From Certhia americana (lineage: Eukaryota; Chordata; Aves; Passeriformes; Certhiidae), in NCBI GenBank assembly GCA_018697195.1, contig CM031878.1:67573331-67637330 (forward strand): a DNA stretch of 64,000 nucleotides. Direction: 5' to 3'. Under the pieces are notes generated by a model. That model saw only the letters and a list, made by a program, of their open reading frames with translations. It ran no database searches and was not told where the DNA came from. Both the position numbers and the translations under genes were made by a program. Positions 1-11,400 of the stretch are shown piece after piece; position 1 is the stretch's first letter; each line of letters begins with the position of its first letter.

Positions 1-2974
1 TAAATTCCTCTCTATACAACTTTCATAAAACTACTGGTATTATGTCCAGTCTGGGGGATTATGCTTCAGAAAATACCTGAACCTACCAGAAGCAGTTAGT
101 AGTAAAAAAAACCAAAAAAACCCCCAAAAAAGTCCAAACCTACAATTTATATGTTTTATCTGAGACTAAAGATAAGATGAAAACAAAAAGAAATAAGAGA
201 CAGGTTTTCACTGTTTTTCATATTGAATAAATTAAGAAGTAATGGCTTTAGATTTAGATTTCAGCAACAAGGATTCAAAACTATGTTGCGGACTGAGGAC
301 ATTTGCTGGATGACAGCAAACACTGGAACTGAAGGTCTGCACACACTGATGACTCTTAAGAACAACTTAGACAGGAGTCCTGCCAGGAGTGACACAGGAA
401 CAGGAGGCCTTAACTTAGGACAGGAAGTGAACACAGTGACTCAGTCTCTCTCCCCATTCTGCTTTTCTGTGATTCCATATGTATCTTAAATCTTCTTACT
501 TTGCAATGGAAGTTTTTCCTACTGTTCCATCTCTAACTTTTTATTCTTTGCTGTGTTGAAGGTCCTAATTACTGAAAACCCTAAATCCCCTCTAAGGTTT
601 AAGGTACTCCTCAGAGCAGGAGCCTGTGAATTTTTTGTCTATACAGCATCATCAGTACTGCAGGCATTAAAAAGTAATCAGTAACTTTATAATATATTGC
701 CTTGTCTTTCTCTTGCCAGTCTGCTCTTCAGCAGTTAGAGAAAAACACAGCCCAGATTTTCTCACAATCAGTCTCAGTTGGAGACAGTTTGATCTTGAAA
801 TACTTACTTTGCTGTACCTCTATATATGAGCAATTATCACAGTACAGTAAAAGGTCCTTTATGCTTTTTTTCTTTGAATATAAGATTTGTTCATATAAAA
901 AGCATATGGTTTTCAAGTATACTCCACTCACATGAGCAGCTGAACATTTGCTTGTTTAATATAAGGCATTCCTTCCAAAATATTACTGAGAATCCTGGCA
1001 TTTAGAGCTTTTATCACTCAGGAGTGTCCCCTCTCACTCTGGAATTGCTCCACCATGTACAGTTTGACAGAGCTTGGCCACAGTTTCTTTTTCAAATCCT
1101 CCAAAACACCCACAAGCTGTAGTCCTGGTTCACTGCTCATTACTTCCACTGTCATAATCAGATAACAGCAAACTGGACTAAGGACACGTGTATCGGCAAT
1201 CTGCCAGAACCAAGTATCTGACAAGAGTTAAGATATTGTGATATGAAAGAAATTACTAAGCAAGAATTCATTTTTTAGTGTCGAGGCTTTCGGCATCAAT
1301 TTATTTGAATGTAAGTTTTTTCTGCACTAAACGACTAGACAGATTAATTTGAATCAGAGAGCTGTGCACACCTTGAGAATGGAGCCAGATGAAACTACAC
1401 GAAAGACTGAGCTCCAGGACCAAGCAACTCCTTTCTAGTTCTTGTACCATTCAGGTAAAGACAGGAACCTCTGGCAATGAATGAACAAAACAGTCAGTGG
1501 TAGCGTTTATCTCCTAAACAGGTGGTTAAAGCTGACAGACTGAAAATCTAAGCACTCAAAAGAAAGCAAATTTTACTTATTCAAATATCTAAAAGTCAGA
1601 TTCTCACCTACTAAAACCAACACTTCTGCTGAACTGCATATAGTTACACAGGAATTATTCGAGTTGGCCTCAAAATTAGGACTAAACTAGCAAATACATT
1701 TTTAGTGCAGTGAAAAGCCTCAAAAAAAAAAAAAAAGATAGGCAAAATCATCTTTTCCTACTGATTCCAGTCCTCCTTTGCATGCCTTGTTAGTGCACAC
1801 TTACTCAAAAACAATCCCCAGGGTACCTAAAACCTGACACAGGTTGATGCACCCAAGAAAAGGGCCTGAACAGATAAATGATGCCTACCCCAGCCCATTC
1901 AGTTCCAGCTCTACTCATAGTCCAGGCAGCTGAAATGGCTCCTATTGTGTTATGGCTGGATAAATGAGATGTTGTTATATTGCTGCAGGTTGTGCCTGGT
2001 GCAAGGGAGTGGGAGAAGCTCTGCAAAGCAGTGCCAAGTACACACTGATGCTCCACAGGGAAGAATGGCACCAATCAGTGTTTCACAGGCACAGGGCCTA
2101 GCAGGATGAATAATCTCTCTTGTAAATTAAACCTCATTTCTCTTCCACATGTGTCTTGACTTTTACATTAAATACTACATGAATATAAGTTAATGGTGTG
2201 TCCCAGAAATACAGCCATTTTAAATGTCTTCCCTTCTATCATCTTAGCACACAGTCTTTAAATTTTCCTGTACTGGAGCCAACTAAACCCACACAGTCTA
2301 GCAAATATCATACAGCAATCTCACGTTTTTTGCAGGACCTGTGTGCCCAAGGAGCTATGGCAGTCTAGAGCCATTTCACCATTAAAATCTCTTATCACTG
2401 ATTTCCTGAAAATATTGTAACAATACCTAAATTTTTTTGTTTGCACTTTCTAAAGAATAAGTATTCAAAGGTGATTAATTTGCTTCATACACTTTTCAAT
2501 CTGAAATTTACATAAGTATCTATCTCCTACACAGATATTCACTAAAAGAAACCACTCTACTGTACATATTCTTCCTTTAGCTCATGTGAATAGTCAACTG
2601 TCAGGAAGTTATTCTATTATTAATTTTATTAAAACATGAAAATAGATCTTTGTCTAGACATGTTACTTTGAGCTCTCATCGAAGGATTTTCTCTCCTTTG
2701 ATTGTGCACTTACAATCACAGAGTCCATTTTAGCTTAATGAAAAAAATAATTTCACCAAACTGAAACCCAGCTGGGGTATTACCCAGGTAGTAAAAACAT
2801 TTTTCATATGTATGTTGACAGTTTGTGCCTGCCTTGCAAGATGACTTGTGCCAAATGCCGCCTTAAATCTAACCTTCCTGAGGGCACTCAACTTGCCCCA
2901 CAGCTCTGCCAGCACAAGCCCAAGGAAGGCAAGGGGTAAGACAGCTTGCTGTTTTTTTTGCACAGTTAGTAGAA
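1..2974. other. Intergenic DNA upstream of GRAMD2B
   Basis: AT-rich sequence with stop codons in all frames every few dozen codons. I see no exon set that joins into a known protein. Short A and T runs occur, for example a run of A near 1721-1735. One exon-like open stretch on the minus strand (1018-1165) is listed among the findings. The DNA could hold distal regulatory elements, but none is recognisable by eye. Confidence 0.6.
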
Positions 2975-4722
2975 ATGAGATAAGGGCAAGGCCCACCTGG
3001 AATTAAATCTGGACATGGATGTCAAAAAGAAGAAGAATGTCTTTAAATACAACAATAACAAAAGGAAAACTAAGAAGATGCAGAGAAGGCAGAGTTACTG
3101 AATGCGACCTTTCCACTGGTTTTCACTGGCAAGACCAGCCCTCAGGAACCTCTGACCCAAGAGACCAAGATAAAGGAATGTCAGAAGCAAGACTTTTCCT
3201 TGGTCAAGGAGGATACCTGAAGAATAGGCAAATTCAACATACAAGCCTATGGGCCCTAATAGGACACACCCAAAAGTGCTGAGAGATGGACATCACAGCT
3301 GTGCTTTTTACAATCATCTTTGAGAGGTCAAGGAGATCAGGCTTGGTGCCTGAGGACTGAAGAAAGCAAACGTCACCCCAATCCTCAAAGAGGTCAAGAA
3401 GGAGAGTGCAGGGAACTATCAGCCACTCAGCCTCATCTCAATCCCTGGGAAGGTGATGGAGCACCTCGTTCTGGAGATCACCTCTATCCACAGGGAGGGC
3501 AAGAAGGTGATCAGTAGTCAGAATGGATTCAGTAAAGGCAAATCATGCTTGACCAACCTGATTGCCTTTCACAATAGAACAGCTGCCTGGATGGATGAGG
3601 GGAGAGCAGCAGTTCATGTCTGCCTAAACTTCAGTGAGGCTTTCCACAGTCTCTAACAATGTCCTCACAAGCAAACTCAGGAAGTGGACTGGATGAGTGG
3701 ACAGGGAGGGGGATTGAGAACTGGCTGAGCAGCAGATCCCAGAGTCATAATCAGTAGCACAGGCTCTAGTTGGAGGCCTGTTCCTAGTCATGTCTCCCAA
3801 GGTTCAGTAGTGTGCCCAGCCTTGTTTAACTTTTCCATCACTGATTTGGGTGAAGGGCCAGAGGCCTCCTCAGCAATTTCACTGACAACACAAAGCTGGG
3901 AGGAGTGGCCCATAGCCCAGAGGGCTGTGCAGCCCTTCAGAAGGACCTCAGCAGGCTGGAGAGATGGGCAGAGAGGAACTTTCTGAAATTCAGCAAAGGC
4001 AAATGCTGGCTCCTGCACCTGGGGAAGAATAATCCTGTGTGGCAGCACAGGCTGGGAAGCAGCTCTGTGGAGAAGGAGATGGGGATTCTGGCGGACAACA
4101 AGCTCTCCACGAGTCAGCAGTGTCCTTGCAGCCAAGCAGGTCAATGGTATCCTGGGCAGGATTTGGAAGAGCATCGCCAGTAGGTTGGAGAATGTGATCC
4201 TGCTCCTCTATTTGGCTCTGGTGAGGCATCACCTGGAGTGCTCTGTCAAGTACAGGGCTCCTTAGTACAAAACTAGGTGTTCCTGGAGATGTCCAGCAGG
4301 GAGCTAATAAATTGATCAAGGGCATCTCTCTTCTGAGGAAAGGCTGAGGGAGCTAGGCACCTTCAGCCTCAGGAAGAGAAGCCTGGGTGAGGACCTCATC
4401 AATACCAGTATGTATCTGAAAGGAGAGTGCCAAGGGGATGGAGCCAGGCTTCTTTCAGTGGTGCCCAGCAATAGAAGAGGCAATGGGCAGAAACTGATAC
4501 ACAGAAACTCTACCTGAACATGAGGAAGAATTTTTTACTGTGTAGGTGACTGAGCATTGGAACAGGTTGCCCAGAGATGTTGTGGAGCCTCCCTTGCTGG
4601 AGGTATTCAAGAACCATCTGGACACAATCCTGTGCCAAACACTCTAGGATAGTCCTGCCTGAGCCACAATCCTGGACCCACTGGCCCCTTCCAACATTAC
4701 CCATTTTGCGACTTTTCTGTGC
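2975..4722 (+). mobile_element. CR1 LINE fragment (reverse-transcriptase region and 3' end), decayed
   Basis: This stretch follows the chicken-repeat-1 (CR1) non-LTR retrotransposon in the sense direction. Broken open frames carry hallmarks of the CR1 reverse transcriptase. Around 3525-3650 the translation reads NGFSKGKSCLTNLIAFHN and then FSEAFHSL, where CR1 has a GF.KG.SCLTNL block followed by the FSKAFDT motif. Around 3945-4130 it reads LERWAERNFLKFSKGKCW followed by HLGKNNP and ADNKLSTSQQC, all familiar CR1 positions. The 3' part (4500-4720) matches the CR1 tail, with the phrase 'ggaacaggttgcccagaga' at 4559. The 5' end is truncated and several frameshifts and stops break the frame, so it cannot encode an active enzyme. 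It ends roughly 200 bp before the GRAMD2B CpG island, in the same orientation as that gene. Confidence 0.9.
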
Positions 4723-5233
4723 CGACAAAGCAGTGTGAGGTGCTGCTGTTGAAAAAGCAACCACCTACAAGTCTGCTCAGGATGTAAAGCCATACATGGA
4801 AATACCAGCTAGTCACTTCAGAAGTTCACATCAGTAGAGCAGTCCAGAGTATTTGTATTTGTATCAGCATTTGGTCTACTGCCTACTTCCAGGAGTCAGG
4901 GGGAAGTGCGCTGACAAGAAACAGGGCCCCGGCCACCGCCACCTTCCCCGCCGGGACTGCATCTGTGTCAAACCGCCTATCTCCTGTACCCCGGTATAAA
5001 ACATTAAGGATGGCTTTTGTTGGAGCCGGCGGGAGCGGCAGCGACAGCGTCCCGACTGAATAATTTAAAGCTCGTAAGGGATCGGCCTCACTGCGATCGC
5101 CGTGCCGCGCCCGTCTCAGGCTGCACGGCGCGGGCGGCGCCGGGCCCGGCCAGGCGGGCTCAACCGGTTTGTGTCGGCTGCGGCTCCGAGCGGCGGCGGC
5201 GGCGGGTCCGCCCCGGGGCGGGGAGCCGAGGGC

Positions 5234-5271
5234 GGAGTGGGCGGCTCTGCCCGGAGTGGGCGGCTCTGCCC
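5234..5271 (+). repeat. Perfect 19-bp tandem duplication carrying GC boxes
   Basis: The 19-mer GGAGTGGGCGGCTCTGCCC occurs twice, back to back and without mismatch (5234-5252 and 5253-5271). Each copy holds one GGGCGG GC box (5239-5244 and 5258-5263), so the duplication doubles an Sp1/KLF-type site in the core promoter or 5' UTR of GRAMD2B. Confidence 0.9.
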
Positions 5272-5338
5272 GGCCCGGCCCGCCCCGCCGGCGGCGGAGT
5301 GCCTTGCGGCAGCGGGGTGAGTCGTGCTGCCCGTGCCG

Positions 5339-5430
5339 ATGGTGCTCATGACCGAGCCAGGGTGCGATGCGGAGGAGCCGAGGGCAGCGCGGAACGCCGG
5401 CCGGCGGGAGAACAGGGGCGCTCCGCGGCT
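5339..5430 (+). CDS. GRAMD2B: GRAMD2B coding exon 1
   Basis: The first coding exon sits in the CpG island. Translation from the second ATG (5348) begins [10 protein letters not shown], which parallels the human start MTELQQDVED. The upstream ATG at 5339 adds MVL and has G at +4 but no purine at -3. An in-frame TGA lies at 5318-5320. The exon ends CT|GTGAGT, leaving two bases of a Leu codon that are completed by the first T of exon 2. Confidence 0.9.
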
Positions 5431-8400
5431 GTGAGTAAATGCCCGCGGCGGGAGAGGGGCCCTGCGCGGGGAGCTGCGGGCGGGGGCGGCGGGGGAGCCC
5501 CCCGAGCGGGGGGGCCGCGCTGGTGGGGGTGTCGGCCTGGAAGTTCCCGGGAAGAGTCCCCGGGGGACTCCGCCTCCAGGCTTAAACTGAGCGCCAGAGC
5601 CCCGCTCAGCCGAGATCCGCGCTCCCAGGTCAGCGCTCAACTCCGAAGTTGCAGTTTTGGGAGCAAGGTGTATAAACAGTGCTTCTAGTGAGTTCACCCA
5701 ACAGCCTGAAAATCTTTCTGAGCTGTGGCAGGCAATTACAGTAGTTGTGTTTTATTGCTTATGTTGGAGTGCATGGGATCCTGTGGGAAGCCGTGATCCT
5801 TTCCTCTGGGTGTCAGGAAAACGCAGAACTTTGTCGAAAGTTCACAAAGTCTGATACAGGCAAGAGACATTAAAATGGGAGTTCATTCTGATGTCCCAGA
5901 AAGCAAAGGATGTCCCTGCTTGGGAACGATGGTGGTCACCCGGCTGTCCTGGCACGGTTCCCTGCTGGGCTCCTGGCCCAGTGTGGCCATACCCATATTC
6001 TCACTTCTGCATTTTCACCTGGGAAATACCATAAAATTAAGCAGGTGAAGAGGTAAAAAATATTCTTCATGAGGAAGAGGAGGCCCTGCTGTCTGATAAA
6101 GGCTATCTGCTTGGACTAACTGATGCAAAGTAGGGAAGTCAGAGTGCTCAGAAGGGTGGGAGGACTCCCCTGAGGCTGCTGACCTTCCTAGCCTCTGATG
6201 ATGTCTGGGAACATCAAGAATTAAAGGTTCATCTCCTGCATTGGTCTCATGCTTCCTGCAGAGATCTCAAGTTGTTTAGGTGCTTGTGCATGGTGGCAAT
6301 AACCATAAAGTGAAAATGTTGCTGGAATCAAGCAGCTGTCTGTTTCCATACCAGGTTCCCAATTCACAGGGGTTTTGGCAGTCCCAAGGACAGTGGTTGA
6401 GAAGTTAAGCATCTGTAAAACAAGAAATTATAACATGTGGGGCTTTCTCCTCAAAAGAAATTTACAAGTTAACTTTCTCCTAATCTGGGATGATTCCTCT
6501 TTCCAAAGGACTTTTCTTCACAAATATTTAATCTTAAACAGCTTCCAGAAGAAAGGTGAACAAGTTACCAGCAGCTAGCTCTTTTTTTTGAAAGAAATTT
6601 TGAGGAAGTCTGTGCTGGTTTTTTGGTTTTTTTCCCGCAGCTGTTGTATGTGTGATCTCTAAGCAGGTGTATTCCTAAAGTATCACAGTGAATCTGTTGC
6701 CAGAAATAACTTGCTTGTTAGAGAGCACTGGGAATCAAAGTGTCTTCTAAGTGTCCTTTATCCTGTATGGTGTAATCACATCAGTGACTTCACACTAGAA
6801 ATGAAACATAATTCTCACATCTTCTCTGGAGTCTTCTGACTTCAAGCCTTGGATCCTGATCCCTGCGCAGAATTATGCCAGTGAACCTGATGAAGTTCTT
6901 CAGGTATGCAAGATCTGTGTCTGATTTTTCTCTTGGAAACAGAACTAGGAGTCCGAGATAGTATATGGAGAGCTTGATCCCGGAGGCATTGCACATGCAG
7001 AGGTAACTAACCATCTGTTTTGCCCCCGGGTGTTTAGTCTTTCAGTCTATCACCAGTTAACAGTTTTAGAAGCAAGGTCAGTCTTAGCCAATTTGATAAA
7101 TGGAGAAGTCTTACCATGACTCTCTAGGTGTTTTTTTAGCTATCAATTTTTGCTGTTCGGTAGGTGCTGTGCAGGGAAGAGCTGGGCAGTCTGTTAAACT
7201 TTAGGATACAGTTTACTGCAATAGTAGCATAACTGCAGGAGAGTGAAAAGAAACTTTTGGAAACAAAGTTGGAATTTATTTTCCATCCCCATTTTACTGA
7301 GAAACTAATCTGAGAAACTCTTGTGTTTTTTTGATCGGGAGTTAACGTCACAAGCCAAGTATCTTTGGTTTACTAATGTGAAGTTACAGGGGAGATTGTT
7401 CAGCTCAAAAACAGAAGTATGGCTTTAATTCAGCTAGATATGAGAATGCTACAAACTGAATTGTTGAAGATTTGGTTTTGTTAGAACAGTTAGAAACTGT
7501 TGTACATTAGTGTATGTGGATTTGGTGGAATTTCATTCCCTTGTACTTTCAGGGAACAATATGCAGCTAACAAAGCTCATGATGACCTCTATTTGAAAAA
7601 AAAAAAAAAAAAAATTAGCAGGTTTATGGAGTCTTTATTACTTTCCAAAGCTCAGGGAGGAAGGAGATTCATGTGTGTAAAGAGATTTATGTGTATGCAG
7701 TAAGCTGTACTTCCTGGAGGTATGCTTAAAATGTTGTTCAATTTAGAGATGAACTTCATAGCTTAATATGCTGCTGTTGCTATTACAAAGGCTCCCTGAG
7801 GGATAGGTGCATCTGAAGGATTGAAACTGTAAAAGTATTTTGGGGTTTTTTTTTTCAGGTTTTTTTTTGATTATTTCTTCTTAAGTGTTTCAAGATTAGA
7901 AACTTGGAAGTTTGTATTTATCCAGCAGTGATTCCGAAGAGTTAAGTACTATCATACTGATTCAGAAAATGGGCTACTCTGGCATTTTTAGTGATACTTA
8001 AATATCTGCAAAGTTTCCAGTAGACCTCTGTGAGTTATAGCAGAGATAACACTATGTGGTAGATGGGCACTGTTATTACACAGACCCAAAACAGTGATGT
8101 GCCAAGAGTTTGCCATTATGTAGAGTTCCTTCCAAGCAAATAAAAAAACATGTGGCTGGAAAAAACCTTCCAAGTGGAGTTCTCTAACCATTACATCCTG
8201 ATGTGGCCTTGGACCAAAAAAGGAGTTAACCCTTACACTGTATTTGGAGAGTATTTATTCTTTTGACTGTGTATTTTATTTGTGGTGGCACTGGACCTCG
8301 CATAGAAGCTGTCAGCCCTGCTTCAGGGGTAGCTGGTGGAACAGATGTTTGAGCATTGAAAATAAGAGTGCAGCACATTAAGGAGAAATAGCAGAGGAGT

Positions 8401-11400
8401 AATAGCAAGCAGTTCATATGCCTTGTCAGCATCCCTCTGCTTTTACCCATGCTTGCTTCTGACAAAGTCCATGTAGCACTTTCTGGTGCCACTGGTAATG
8501 TTTGTCGTGGTATGATTCAGTCTGTCTGTATAAGTTTGGTGTGATGTGATGGGTTACAGTATGGCAAGATTCTACTACCACATTAAGTGGCACATTCTGT
8601 CCCCTTGTGGTTTACAGAATCAGGTAATGTCCAATTACCGAGTGTAACTTAAAGAAATTAAGAGGCTGGGACTTAAGAGTCTGAAATATGTAGAAAGGTT
8701 CTAAACTTTTTTTTTTTTTTTTTTTTTTAAGCAAAAATGCTTTATAGATACGGTGGAAAATGTGCTACTTTAGGCAGTGGAAAACTCTTGCAAGCTAAAA
8801 GGGTAGTTCTAGGCAGGGAGAATGTGGTTTTTATGGTTTGTTTGTCTGGCATATTATTCAACTGTAACAGATGTTTTTTAATAAGTATTTATCAGTTGAT
8901 AAATTAGAACAAAATTAATTGACTAACTTGTGCTTAATCAATATTCACTAATTTTTTTTTGTTAAAGTCTCTTACTTGAGAAAAACACAAAATGCAGAGA
9001 AAAAAGGGGAAGTTATTTGTTACTGACTTAAAGTTTTATTTCAACTTTGACCTAGGTTAACTCCTTTCCAGCAGCCAAATTTCTACTGTGGGTTTTGGGG
9101 TTTTTTTTTTGCAAAGGGAAAAGGTGTAAGTATGTACTTTCAGGGGATGAAGATATTAACACAAACTAAGTACCATATTTTTTAATTCTTCCCTTGTTCT
9201 TACTTTCTTTTATAGCAAAAGTTGTAACACTTGATCTCTAAAGGAGAGGCTTGCAAATGAAACATTTAAATTTTGTGGTGTGACAGGAGCTTTCCTTTCT
9301 AGGTTTGAACCTTCATTTGTTCATGATGGTGTTCTTTGATCAGTTCTGTTTTTTCCCTTTTTTCTTTCTGCCATTCCTACTTTGTTCACTGCATGCTTAA
9401 GTGATAAAAGCAGCTTTTTAAAAACAATTTTTCCATTTGTGAATGCTTGGTATGGATCTGATGAATATTTTTCTTTCCACTCAGGTACCTCATGTGGCTA
9501 ATGTATTTACTAGTTATGTGCAATCTGTGAGAAACACTTGTTAGGCAACATAATAACTCCAGGTTTGGGAAGCAGGATTTGTTCCTGGTATTTGACAGGT
9601 GATGCATTAACATCCCATCACAATATTGTCTTCTTACTTCCATCTCCATAAATGTTGCAGTTACGTGGTTAGAAATTATGTGCTGATCTAATGAGGCCAC
9701 TACTGAGACTAATGATTTTTATGCTCTGTACATAGCTGTTGCCAAGTCCACATATATCCTTTCCAATGAATGAATCTTTTCTGACCTCTGTTACTTTAAC
9801 TAAACTTCTACCTGACACTGATTGTCTTTGCCTCTGTCCTTGAAAACAACACACTAAGGTTAGAGAGCTCCAAAGAGTGGCAGGAAATAATATGTAGACT
9901 TCAGATAGGCAACAGACAATTTCAGCAGAACAAGGAATATAGAGGCTTGCCCTCTGTGGATAGGAGAGGAAAACCTAGTTATCTGACTATGAAACAGCAG
10001 TTCTGTACATCCCCCATAAAACCAGCCATACCGTGGCAAGTCCTAGATGTGCCTCAGTTTATCCTTCTGGCTACAGTTTCAGTCTGTTTGTGAAAGACAG
10101 ACAATCTAGGTGAAAGATCCTTGATGTACTTTTGTAGCTGCAGACTATGCTATACTATTTCAAGAAGATCTGTTTAGATTTGTTCAGCCTTTTTCTCAGC
10201 AAGAAGGAAGTTTATATTATAAAAGTCCAGTAAATAACAGAATTATATACTCCTATTTGGTTTTGAGAAATTTTAAAATACATGAAAACATGCCAGCATA
10301 GGAGAGAGTGTGTTCTGCCATGGAGGACAGCTTGTGGCCAGTGGAAAGACTCAAACTGAAGAAGCAGGCTTTGAGAGCATTCAGACTCATTTCTGTGTCA
10401 TGAGGACATGGAAAAATAGAAAAAAAAAATAGTGAAAATAGAAAATCCAATTGTCCTTAGCAGGTGTCTGGCTACCATGTGTCACATCTATTTCTAATAA
10501 GACTACCTTTTCCCAAGACTCTGGAAGGAAAATCGTTCCTTATATTCGGTGTCACAGTCAAAGGCGCTGTTGTGACTTGTGTTGGTTAGATCCATTGTTG
10601 GGAGCTAGTATTTCCTAATGTGAAATAATAGCTTTTGTATTCAACTGTCCACATCGTTCTGGTCTTTTCCATGAACACATGAGCGGGTCTGTAAGAGTAG
10701 TCATAGGTTGAAAAGATAATGGAAATTTCAGCATTGTCAGATCCTTGGTGAATGGTTCACGTCTGTCCTTGGTGAAATGTGTGATGAAATGTCCAAGATG
10801 TACTTGTGTATTCCTTGAAACTTCGAATTTTGCCTCCTTGATTAGCGTTGTGTTTTAAACATGGAAAGTGTGATAAATAGATGCAATGTAAAGTTTGTTT
10901 TCATCTCATTGTTTTTCATTTGGCTTTTTTGTGTGCTATTCTTGCTGGAGAACCTCACAAAAAATGCAAATAAGATATGTAAGAGCAGACTCTTAACACA
11001 CTTTAAACAGGGAAACCTTATCAATGATTTTGGATTATCTTTTATCAATGCCAGTTTTCAAAGACACTGCTTTATGAGAAAATCCAATCCTCCTTCTCTT
11101 TGTATATAACTTGTCAGAAGAATAAAAGTAATTTTTTTCTCATGTTCAGTGATTAAAACACCTTTTATGCAGCATAGTGAGTCATTATTTCTAGATGTAC
11201 CACAGAACAGAAGCTGCTGGTCGAGGGTTTCGTGGCAGCTTCACATTTTAACAGCAGAGAATGGAAGATTGTTCCCAGACTCTGCTTTCATCTCTAACTG
11301 CATTCTTAATGATGGTTGTTAATATAATGGGGTATGTCTGATTTTTTTTTTATTATTTATTTTGATTTTTGTGGGGTTTTTTGCTGTTTGGGGGATTTTT

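Larger units (their letters stand above)
4915..5650 (+). promoter_or_regulatory. GRAMD2B: CpG island and promoter of GRAMD2B
   Basis: GC content and CpG density rise sharply here against AT-rich flanks, and the block ends just past the first coding exon. A TATA-like TATAAA lies at 4995-5000, about 340 bp before the first ATG. Several GC boxes (Sp1-type GGGCGG or GGGGCGGGG) lie between 5214 and 5265, two of them inside a perfect 19-bp tandem duplication. A palindromic GCGATCGC lies at 5093-5100. The transcription start cannot be fixed by eye. A start near 5025 would fit the TATA-like box, but CpG-island promoters often start at several sites. A perfect donor-like G|GTGAGT at 5317 could belong to an alternative non-coding first exon. 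Confidence 0.8.

Noticed and set aside
3320..4325. Separate small protein genes suggested by frames of 65-128 codons
   Set aside because: All lie within the CR1 element and are pieces or antisense shadows of its decayed reverse transcriptase.
5017..5688. Long frames (up to 223 codons) on both strands through the CpG island
   Set aside because: They depend on non-ATG starts or run straight through the exon 1 donor, are rich in Gly, Ala, Arg and Pro, and overlap each other. GC-rich DNA lacks stop codons by chance.
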